From Phalacrocorax aristotelis (taxonomy: Eukaryota > Chordata > Aves > Suliformes > Phalacrocoracidae), in contig NC_134297.1 in assembly GCF_949628215.1 (NCBI RefSeq), positions 310,001-374,000 on the forward strand: DNA of 64,000 bases, written 5' to 3'. The translations under genes and the position numbers were made by a program. Position 1 is the first letter of the stretch. The number at the start of each line of letters is the position of its first letter. The notes below the pieces were generated by a model that saw nothing but the letters and a program-made list of their open reading frames with translations, ran no database searches and was not told where the DNA came from. Of the stretch, positions 23,901-35,900 are shown one piece after another.

Positions 23901-26900
23901 CCGCAGGAGGGTGGCAACTGCAGCGCGGCCAGTCGCGTCAGCTCAGGAAATATCCTCCATTTGGCCCGAACGGTAACTAGCCTCGGGCCCGGGCAGGGAA
24001 AGCTTTACTTCCTTGCCGAAGCGTAAGCAAACAGACGCCCCGTGTCACGTAATTAACGCTCCTTTTGGCCCAGCGTGCCAAACGAGCGTCTTAGGAAGAG
24101 CCCTTTCAAGCCAAGCCTCTGCAGAACTTCGCCTGAGCGTGAACGCCAGCGCTGACTTTTTGTTGCGTCGCCCGGGAATTTTGTCCTTTGGGAGAGTGCT
24201 CGGAGCAGTGCAGAAGGGGATGTTTTTGGTTCCTTTATGCATTTCTAGCCTATGACTCCCCCCGCAGTGAGAAAACAGAACGACTGCCCGACTGCGCTCC
24301 TTGGGTAGGAGAAATCGAACAGCTGGCAGAGATTAGGCCGTTTCAGGGAAGCCCTCACGTGCCCTCGCCCAGCCTCCTGTCCGTCTGCCCACCCGAGTTT
24401 GGTGGCTCATCCTTGCTAACCACCTCAGAATTCAATTCTGTTTCCTCCCAGGAATAATTTCTGAAAGCCAGTTTATCTTCCCGATTGGAAAAAACGCTTT
24501 TCAAATTACAAGCCTTTCCTAAGATGGCACTGTCCTTCCCCGCGCTGCACTGTTTAAGTAAAACAGAGAATCTAAAACCATAGGGAGAAAAAAAGGCCCT
24601 TTTAAAATTCCTAGGAGTCTAGAGAACTCCAAGGCGTGTGTTTACACAAAGTATAATGTCCAATTCCAGAAAGTTTAATTTTAGTACAGGAGTCCAAAGG
24701 TGGGGAAAAAACACCCCAAGATGCGGGCAATCATTCCTGCAAGCCTGTCTCCGGAAATGAAAACAAAAGCTCTGCTTCACAGTGGGAAAAGTGAGGGGAA
24801 GCTCTAAGACATCAGCCAGGACCTCACTGTAATATTGGAACTGTTAACCAAGGCTGGCTGCGGATTCAAGGAAGGGCCATTAACAAGCCAAAAAAAGCCC
24901 ACCGGCCTCAAGTACGGGACTGAGCTCAAGCTGGCCATCGTGGGTCAGGAAGGCGGGGTTCTGTCAAAAGGGGCCTCCACTGCTGGCTACGGCTCCTCTC
25001 ATCTAAACACACAAACAAAAGCAACTTACTTCCCGTTCTGGTACAGCTCCAGCCCCGTCAGCAGGTAAACTGACACCTTGCGAAAAAGGCTGTAGTCCTC
25101 GTGCCACCTCTGCGGGGGAGCAGCAAGAAAGCAGAGCGTCAGCTCCACCCGTAACACGCGCGCGCGCGTCTGACCTTCCTTCACAACTTGAAGGCGTATC
25201 AGATTCTACCCTGCGAAGGGTTTGAACGTCTCTCCTAAGCGACACGGAAACCGATTTAGCCCACCGCCCAGACATCCCCCAAGGCTCGGGAGATCCCCAG
25301 TGCGCTCGGTCTCCCTTGCAGCGCTCTCCTGCAGACACACGCCTCAGGCGGCGAGGAAGCCGCCGGCAGGCGTCCCAGCGCCCGCCGTGCTTGCTGGCGC
25401 CGCGCTCCCCGCTCCCCACGCGCCGGTTCCGACAGCGGGAGGGATCCAAGGCGGCCCTCCGGTCGCCCCTTACCTTGTACTCCTCCATATCCACGTCGTC
25501 GGGACCAATTTCTCTCAGCTTTGCTCGCGCTACCTTCATAATGCTAATCGACCTGCTCCGTGTAAGCAGAGATGAGAAGAGTCAGGACGACGGCCCCGGC
25601 TGCTTCCGGGCGAGAAAAGCCCCACCTCGGCATCCCCGGCACGAACCTTTCATCGTAGCTGAGGTTCTTGTCCGCAAACTGCTCGAGAAGGGTCCGCTCC
25701 ACCACCTGCTGGGGGGCGTTGTTTTGCAGGAAGTAAATGAGCACGTGCTGCAACCGGGCGTCGTTCTGAGGGGTCGGGGTCTCTTTGGCAAGCAGGTAGA
25801 GCCGGGAGTACTCCTCGTGGAACGCCTGCCGACAAAACACACCTACTAACGCACCCGCGGCAACGCCACGGCAGCTGATACGAAGCTGAAACCTGTCCTG
25901 TAACGACGGCGCTCCCGCGGGCTGTACCCAGCCTCCGCTGCTCGGCGAGCGGAAGCCTACAGACACCTGGAACTACAACCACAAGGCCCCCACACCAAGG
26001 CAAACGACATGTGCGAAGCGTGCGCCCTCCGGGTGTCCAAACGCCTTTGCGGGGGGGGGGGCACGGAGCTACCTTAGTTTTGGTAATCCTCTTGCAAGCG
26101 CGCAGGTTGTAAAAATCGATTGCAACACGCTTACATCTGTCGTAAGGTGCGGGAGCTCTTGTCATTTATATTCCTGTACATTGATAGCACGGGTTGTTCC
26201 TCCCGTGCGGCGTTTCTAGTTAAATCTACCTGCCTGTAAAACCCAACCCCAGCTTCAGCATGCAGCAGCGTTTATTCTTTCAGACCCCTCTGTTTGAGGA
26301 CACATTTTACAAGGGAGGTCACAGTAAGTGTGCGTGTTCGGGACCGTGAAAAAAATTTGACGAGCGCTGGTTTCTTTGCCGACAATCACAGCGAGGCCCT
26401 CGGCAACACGCTCCGAAGGGCGCGCAAAGAACCTCTGCTTTCTGTAGTCCACATCAAGAGAATTACCAATACTAAAAGAATATGCAGAACCAATAGCGGA
26501 AAGAGGAAAAAAGGCTGCTGTTTCCCGGGAGGAGGGAGTTCTTACAAGCTCTAAAACTGCTTGGAACCGGAGGGTACGCCATCACAGTAAGAGGGCGGAA
26601 ACAGAAAGGCCGGACAGGAAGGCCATTAACTAGAAGAAAAAAACCGCACAAGTTGTTCCCTTCACATTCCTGATGTGTCAGTATAGCACAGATTCTTCAC
26701 GCCGTGAAAATGGGCCTCCATACTACCGGATTTAGGAAACGAATAGGGTACCTTCACGAGCCCTGCTTCAGACCCATCTCGATCAAAGGTCTGGCGGGCT
26801 TTTGCAATAGCCAGGATGACACCTTGCATGGCTGGACTCAGCATCACCTACCACGAAAGCAGGAAAACAAACACAGACAAGAACAAGGAAAACAGTAACA

Positions 26901-29900
26901 GACAGGGAGAGAGAGAGGAGGCATGGTGAAGGAAGGAGTAAGTTTTCAAAAGGTAAGGTTTACAGGAGATCCTACGAATTCAGGCAGAATAAGCCACAGC
27001 TGCGACTGGCCTGGATACGACTTACTCCCTCTTCACGTGCGCTTTACATACAGGGGCTTTTTTAAGCGCTTAAAGGTCTAAAGGCTGGTCGCTCCCAGCC
27101 CTGGGTTTGTAAACCCAACAATGAGAACGCAAAGCACGCCAGCGTACGCCCTCTGCGGCCCACCCCATCTCCTTAAGCAACGCCTGTAAGAGAGCGGCGC
27201 CTCACAGCAGGGCACTTCGTCGTGCCAGCTCCATGCAAGCACATACGAAACGCGCCCGAGGAGTAACGGTCTCGGTACTCCTGCAAACTCCAAGCGCGCC
27301 TGTGAAAAAGACTGAACTTGCAAAACACCGCTTGAGCATGCACGAGTGCGGTGCGACAGTCAGGCTCCCCGGATCAGTAGCCAGGGAACCGAGAGTTACG
27401 CTGTTAGCGGTTAACGTTCTCCGAGCGCGGGGACGAAGCTGCCCGAAGACAGCAAAGAGGCTTGCAAATAAATTAGTACCACTAGGATCAGTTTCGATAT
27501 AGGTGTGCCCGAAAGGCGGCCTGAAGGACCGACGTGCTTTTGCAGGGCTGCTTTTCTGATGGCATTTCCAAACGAGATCACTACACGATTCGGTCTGGCC
27601 GCCTTCGCTGCCACAGCGGGAAATCGTACCTCCTTGTAAGCAGCGGCGTTTCCACGACCGGCTACTATCGTACCCAATCGTAGGAAAGCTCAAAGCCAGC
27701 TAACAACAGAGTTAGGAGTTAATGCCCGGCAGTAATTAACGCCTGCGCTGGGATCTGTACCTCCTCATTATATCCGTCTGCATCGGATCTAACGGGAATC
27801 TTCCCCACACTGGGGATTTCCACTTCAGAGACCTGCGAGCTAGTCTGGGCAGCAGCCTCTGTTTCCTTAGCGTCCTGCGGTCGCTCTGCCTGAACTGTAA
27901 GTGCTCTTTCTCCCGGTTGGGCCTTCGTTGGCTCTACCTCCCCAGGCTGTGGCCAAGAAGACAAAGAAGAAAAAAAGTGAGAAAAACCAAAGCAAAATAG
28001 AGGAAAGCGAAAGGGGGCCGAGTTAAACCTGGCACAGCTGCAGAGTCACACAGACACGGGAAGAGCAAAGGCCCGTCAAGAAGAATAATACCAAGACGAG
28101 AAGGGGTCTCCTCCTGGGCCAGGGCTCAGCTCCTACCTCGCAGAGAGCTGCCTCGACGCCGTTCTTTTCATAGGCATCGGCGGTGTTGGCGATGGCCTTG
28201 GCGGTCTGCTCCTTGGCAATCATGGCGTGCTCGGAGGACAGAGAGCGCACGCTCTGCTCACAGACCGAAGACTGATCTGTCAGGGCAGAGGTGTCGTGTT
28301 AGCGAGCAGGAACCGCAAGCCGCCGCCTCCTCTCGCGTTCTGAAAGGTTCTGTAGCCTGTCCGTGCAGGATTAACCAGCTGCTGCGTTCCCCCCGCTGCA
28401 GTGAAGGCGTTTCACCGGGAGCGTGCGCGTACCCCCTTCAGCGGGGATGGCGCACACCATCGGGGATTGCCAAGTGACGCTTTCCCACTCCAGAGAACAG
28501 CACCTGAACGTTTTCTACTCGATAGTTATGTATAAAAAAAATGAAGTCTGGAAGTGAACTGAGATTAGCCCGTTACGACTAAGTGAATGGCAAGCAGCAT
28601 TTCTGGTGACAAGCTCGGAAGGGTGCGCATACAAAACCAGTAGCATCACCTTTCGTATTGCCAGGACAGAGCCGCCGCGGGCTGCCTTTGCTACCTCATC
28701 AACGGTTTCTCCTAGGCACCCAGCCATTTATGTGAGGCTCCGCCACAGCGGCACTGCTGACCGGCTGGCCGCTGCCGGTTTCAACACGGTTTGCGAATTC
28801 GGACGTGGCATTACCTGGTCCTGACTCGGAAGAGAGGTCCTGTGATTCAGAAGCAGGTGAAGGCTCCATCTGAGGAATCTTGCACGACTGCTCCTCCTCC
28901 CACTCCTCGGCCTCCCGCTCGAGTCGCCAGTTGTCCTCCTGGATGTAGTGTCTCAGCTCTGGGGGCAAGGCTTCGACCTCCTTCTGAAACTGCCCAACCT
29001 CTGAGCCATCAGCCTTGTCTGGAAGAAACACAGGACCAGCATATAACGACACCCAGAGCGGCAGGACACCACCGTCAGAGACTCAATACACAGCGTTACA
29101 GAAAGACACAATCAAAGCGGCCGAGGGGTAAATGGGAAAACCCCCAACTTTCTACTAGCTTTGTAATTCAAGGCGATTCCTAAGCAGAAGTGCAAAAATG
29201 GAGACAGATCCAGGGAGTTATTGGCAAGAAAACCCAGTTCTGTTCTACCACCGGACGGCGTTTATCAGGAAGAAATTCCAGAAGCGGCGCCTGCTGATGC
29301 AGTAGGTCAGAAACACACCCTTGCTCGAGGGCTGACGTTGTACGGAGAACGGCACCTGTGCTGCCGATCGCTGGGAAATTCACGGTTCAGCCGGAGACAT
29401 CGTATCTACCACACTACACGGCACATAAAGGTAGGGAACGAACACCAGCCTGCACGGATCCCCCAGCCTGAGTGTCGTGCCGGTGTTTCTCAGATCTTTT
29501 TATACCTACTTCAGTATTTCGTTTTAAAATGGCACAAACCGCAAGTAGTATCTGCTTTAGACGAGTCTTAAAACGTATCCAAAGCAACCGGCAATTCTCC
29601 ACACCAGCTATTTCTTACGCACCCATTGTAAAAGCAAAGCTTCTTTCAAAACCAACAAAAATTGCATTAAGGGGGGGGGGGGGGGGGGGGAGGGCAGAAA
29701 TCATGGGTTCATTTCAGAAACGGAACTGTCATGGGAAGACAGACAAAGAACAACCTCCCGATCCTCATCAGCCATATTTAGCAATGAACAGAATGAGTGT
29801 TGTCCATTGTTTCTTTCTATTTATTACATCAAAATGAACCACGCGTGAAATTATTAGGTTCTACTACAGCTGTTTGCCATGTATAGTGCCACGTGCATGA

Positions 29901-32900
29901 TCATTTCTCCACATAACTATTTATACATTGGCACCGCAAGCATACTTGCGAGTCTAAGCCGCTGCTACCAATAACTCACGCGCTAGGGAAGGCTGCGTAA
30001 AAGAAGAGCCTCTTTGGGTTCAACGTCACGCGATCGTTAAGAAACAAGTCACAGGTCAGCGAGCGTGATAAAAAAAGCCGGAGGTGTTTCACGTGCCCCT
30101 ACAAAAGGAACGCTGCTGTACAAACTGCAGAAAGGGTCAAAGCGAAAAACACCACCCACAGGCGCACGTTGGAGGTGGCTAGTGGGGAGCCCGACTGCTT
30201 CTACACAACACCACCACAGAAAGTTGTGTACTCAATCTCACCAGCCCCGTCTGTCCTTCGGTTTTCAACCCTGTCAGGGATTTCATAGAATCACAGAATC
30301 GTTAAGGTTGGAAAAGACCCTTAAGGTCATCGAGTCCGACCGCTAACCTATCACTGCCAAGCCCACCACTAAACCATCTCCCCAAGCACCACATCTGCCC
30401 TTCTCTTAAATACCTCCAGGGATGGAGACTCAAACACCTCCCTGGGCAGCCTGTTCCAACGCCTGACAGCCTTTCAGTGAAGAAGTTTTTCCTAATGTCC
30501 AACCTAAACTTCCCCTGGTGCAGCTTGAGGACATTCCCTCTCATCCTATCGCTTGTAGATGGGGAGCAGAGACCGACCCCCCCCTCACTCCAGCCCCTCT
30601 CAGGCAGCTGCAGAGAGCGAGAAGGGCTCCCCTCAGCCCCCTCTTCCCCAGGCTAAACCCCCCCAGCCCCCTCAGCCGCCCCCCAGCACACTCGTGCTCC
30701 AGACCCTGCCCCGGCTCCGCTGCCCTTCTCTGGACACGCTCCAGCCCCTCCAGGGCCTTCTTGTCCCGAGGGGCCCAAACCTGAGCCCAGCATTCGAGGT
30801 GGGGCCTCACCGGGGCCGAGCACAGGGGCAAAAGTGAATCGAGTATGGAGCAAATTATTTTGCTTCTATCCGGGGTGAAGTTTTTTGTGTCGTCACAAGA
30901 CGACCGTGCCAAAGAGAGGCTGAGGAACGTAACGACCATGCAGAGACAGGATAGCACACAGCTGCCAAATTAACCAGCAGTCTTGGCTCCAGTACCTGCA
31001 GCAACGCGGGACACCTTATCGCTTATGTACATCAGGCAGTAGGCACTGGCATTCTTCAAGCCTCCGAATGAATCTCTCTCCAGTTCTTCCCAGGATGATT
31101 CCGTCACTGAGATGTCGTTGTATTTGAGCCAGCTTTTTCGAGGCTGGTCGTATATGTAGGCCCAGTAGTGACCAGCGTTTGCTTGCCCTTCGTGTACCAA
31201 GACCGCGTGCAGACGATAGGGAACCTGCAAGTTTGCACGGAGGCAGTTTTCAGGCGTACTTTTAGTAAATGAATTTGTCTGACCTCTGTACCGAAACCGC
31301 AAGCGCGTTCACAGCCGTGGCCTGGAACGAGACTCTTGGTTCGGAGGGTGAATTTCCTACTAAGTGAGAACTGACTTTTGAGGGAAAAAGCAACAAGATT
31401 TTCATAAAGAATCCTTTCTCTGCTTCATCCTCGTACTGGCATTGTTTTAAAATACAACGAAGTGGACAACCGAAACTGAGAGCTGCTACCAAAAACCGGT
31501 ATCAGCAACGCCAGCTGAGTGTTTACCTAACGAAGGTGCATTTCCTACCTGTTGGAGGAGAGGGTCGCAGTACATTTGCTCAACGGACAGGTTGATTCTG
31601 GCAATAGACTCCTTCAGATCTGCCGAGAACATCACGAATGAGAGAAATACATCAAAATTAATGACTGCTCGTCAGGCTGTTCCGGCCCCTTCCACTTCAG
31701 GAAGTTGGAAGCCATGCAGGAAGTACGACACACTTAAGGCCAGGGCTGAAGCCCGCGCGAGATGAGCTGTCGATCAGGAGGTATCCAGTTGAAGCAACAA
31801 AGGGGAAATCAGACAGGCATTCAACGGACAGACCACAACACATATACTTGGGGCCAACCTTGCACGTCCTGGTCGATCTCGTTTCTCCATCGCTGCAGAC
31901 ACGTCCGAACGAGGTTCAGCTCCTCCTCGGAAACCACACGAGGAGCCGGGCATTCAGACGTCGCCGCTGGCGAACCAGAGGGCTGGAGCGGCCCACTCGA
32001 TTCTTCCTGCGGCGAGGCATTTGCCGAGAAGAAAGCTGCGTCTTCAGTCCTAGTAGCCTTCCTTTCTAGCGCGCTGCGAAGCAAAAGGCAAGAGCAGTGG
32101 ACAGGTTTCTCAATCTTTCTCTTGTTTTTTTCTCTTTTTGGGAAACAATATGAAATAAACCGAAGAAAAATTGCTCCAGAGCCAGAGCAGGATTTCCCTT
32201 CCGGGACGGTACAAAACGTAAAGAGAACAAGTACACTGAAATGTACTTCTACCTTAACAGACCAAATCAAAATGTAAGAAAAATAAAAACTAAAATTCTT
32301 ACAGAACTCGCTAAGCACAGGTCCACAAGGAGCAATCCTAAAAACTCCTTCCCTGACTACTAAGAAACTCGCGTATTTACTCAGCTTTATTTAGACTGTA
32401 AACAAACCACGCCAGCCAGGTTTGTAATAATCCAATATTGCAGTAATTTACTGGTCGATGAAGCAAAAAAATTAGTAGCCTAACCAAAAAGAGCACATAA
32501 TTTAACTCAGAATTGCCGCTTAGACAAGGCATATGGCGATGCTTTTGGAAAAGGAAAAAGAACAGCCTAGATGTGGCGTTATATTTACAGAAATGGAACC
32601 AAATTATGAGCAAAGTAGCGACTGACTACTTGCACAGGCATTCAGAGGTTACTCGCTCGCAAGCGCTCAGATAAATAATCCACTTCAGAATCTTAGAATT
32701 GTTCAGGTCAGAAAAGACCTTTAAGATCAGAGTCCAACCGCTAAGCTAGCACTGCCAAGCCCACCACTAAACCGTGTCCCTAAGCGCCACGCCTACACGT
32801 CTTTCAAGTACCTCGCCGGGATGGTGGCTCCACCACCTCCCTGGGCAGCCGGTCCCAGCGCTTGACAACCTTTCAGTGAAGAAAGTGTTCCTAATACCCG

Positions 32901-35900
32901 ATCTAAACCTCCCCTGGTGCAGCTTGAGGCCGTTCCCTCTCATCCTATCGCTTGTAGACTGGGAGCAGAGACCGACCCCCCCCTCACTCCAGCCCCTCTC
33001 AGGCAGCTGCAGAGAGCAAGAAGGGCTCCCCTCAGCCCCCTCTTCTCCAGGCTAAACCCCCCCAGCCCCCTCAGCCGCCCCCCAGCACACTTGTGCTCCA
33101 GACCCTGCCCCAGCCCCGCTGCCCTTCTCTGGACACGCTCCAGCCCCTCAAGGTCTTCCTTGTAGCGAGGGGCCCAAATTTTGGAATGCAAACCAGGAGC
33201 ATTTAGCCAAAAGACCAAATGTTCTCCTACAAATCATTTTTATTTCTGTTTACTAACCCATCCGCCTGCGAAAGCACATCCAGAACTTGAGGCTCGGCGT
33301 GGGACTGCAGGAGCGCTGCCTGAGAGCCCTGAGCGGAAGAAACAACTACAGCTGGCTTTGTAGCGATGAATTCGAGAACATACTGGAGCATGTCGGGCAG
33401 CGGAAAGCGGGCTGGGCCAGAGCCGTACTTCATGTACCTAGAGGAAAAAGCAAGACGTGGCATGAATGAAGGAGCGTGCGACTGCTTGGTTAAACCTGAA
33501 GGGACAACAGCAGAGCAACAGGGAAGACGACTCAGCACCTCCGCACCGCCTTGCGGCTGCGGGCGCTGCTCGGCAGCAGCCAAACCACCGGTGTGCTATC
33601 AGCACTGTTTTAGCCACAAAAGCAAGCTGGCTGCTGTGGAGACAGCTAACTCCACCCCAGCCAGACCCCGCAGGTTGCTAGGCGTGGGCCTAAATACACG
33701 CTCTTTTCATGATGCCCACCAGAACCTCACCGAGCACAGACACCAGCAGGGCCAGGCAACACGGCGCACCCTCTTTGCCTGCCACTTGCTCTCAGAACTC
33801 TCACTTTAAAAATAAAAGCCGTAAGCGAATTTAATGCTGATTAAAGGACCTTTTGCACAAGGCTCCCGGAAAATGAAATCTGGTTGCCACGAACCAGACC
33901 TTTGCTATCCGGTCTCTTTCCTTCCCCGATAAATAATGCCAAATGCTGAGCTGGAGGGGACAACTAATCTTAAAAACTAACATAGTCTCTTTTTAACGCA
34001 CCACCGGGCTTGCCCACTGAACCTTGCCAACGCAGCTGACAGTGACACCTGTACTATTTGCAGAATTTGTTCTCGGAACGGCATCAGTAGTATTCAGAAA
34101 GCACCAAACCCCGAGTTTGTTTTTGAAAACAGGCTTCCTCACGCCGCTCCTCTCAGAATAAACCTGGTCCTGTTGGTCCTTCCTCTCCAAGTTCCTCTTC
34201 TGTTGGGAGGCTCGTTTGAAAGGAAGCATTTGCACGCTCCCACAGGGCGCGGAAATAAAGCTGGCCGACTACCTACCTTTCCAGCTTCTGCTGCAGAATC
34301 GCCATTTGCTCCTTCAACCTCTTCATTTCTTCTCTCTTCATCCGAATAAGCTCCTTACTGCAGTAGAGGTACCTGAACAGAGACACAGAGCACCGCCGCA
34401 GGAGGTTTGTTTACTCCTAACGTCCACAGTCTTTCATAAACATTCCAGAATCCTTCCTTGCTCGCCCACGCGACCCTTTTCATTTCTCGAATCACAATAA
34501 AGCAACAGCTTTAAAGATACCGTACGACAGAACGACTCACCTGTCCATATAAATAGTCTGGGGAAACTCTAGCCTGGTGTGAATTTTCTCTGGCTGTCCC
34601 AGCGACTGATTGAACTCAAATCGGGAGAGTTCAAAGGTCAGTACCGGAGGGAGTTTTGTAAACCAGCGCTGTAAGGAAAGCAGAAACGCCCCCAAAGGGC
34701 CTTGCTTTAAGATGACTGCTACGCCAAGCCTAAATGATTTTAGACTGATCCTAAATGTCTGTTTGTCTTTAAATACTGATTTCGTCTGTATTTTGCTTAC
34801 GGAGTGACAGAAAGCCAGAGACTTACTAGTCAGAAAGCCAAATTTTACGAGATTAAAGTTCCCGCTTCCGTTCCACGGTTTTACCGTGGAAAAAGCCTCA
34901 TAATAGCTTTTGGAAAGTTACTTTTCATTGCCTGATGCATCCAGCCTGACGGATGAATTAACGGGCCCAGCACCGAATTTTACAAAATTAGCAGGCACTA
35001 CACAAACTCTGGATGCCGAGAGAGTTCTTTTCTAATGTAGATCACATGCAATGATGAAGAACAAAACAGAAGCCCTTAAGCACTACCCGATGCCTTATCC
35101 TCTCCCAGCCTCTTTGCAAACTATTCAACTGAGGAGATTGAGAGAAGAAACCCACTTTCTGTCTGCTTCATCCACTGTTTCAGAGAGCCATGCTGAAAGA
35201 AGTAGCCTCGGTTGAATTTACACTGCCTCGCTCTCTTCCTGGGTTCGCAAAGGCTGCCAGCACAGGCCGCCAGAAGCGCCCGGCGCCCGCCTTAGCACGG
35301 CGCCGCCCGGGCAGCGCTCCCTGCTCGACTCGGGATAGGCGCCCTAAGCTCTTCTTCCTTCGCAGGATTCGCGGCAGGACACCTGCCGCGATAAATCTGC
35401 CCCGCACCGAAGCGCAACAGCGCCGTCACTGTAGGTCTAAAATATTTACAGTGACGGCGTATTCTTTTGATTACTTAAAAAAAAAAACAACTGTGGAAGG
35501 AGGAGGCCAGGTAGCGGAGCTTTTTGAGAGGGAGCCCAATCTTCGGAACAAGAGAACACAGAACCAGAGAAGGAATGATTTACACACCTATTATCTAGGA
35601 GAAACGCAAGGTCTCGGTAATCCCACTGATGCTGTGAGCCTCAGCACACTCACCTACGTTCTCACAAGACAAAACGCACCTTATTCTCTACGTCCCCTAT
35701 CACGCGGTCCTCTAGCCACGACATCCTAGGAAGCGAAATTAAGACGCAGAGTTTTTCCAGTCAGATTTCTCAGCAATAAAGCCAGAGCCTTCTCCTTCTA
35801 TCCGTACAGACAAAGAATGATTAGAACATCTCCGCGACTAGCCCCATTCCCCTTCTCTTTCCAAAAAGGATTTGCAGGAACTGAAAAGCTTGGACTGAGA

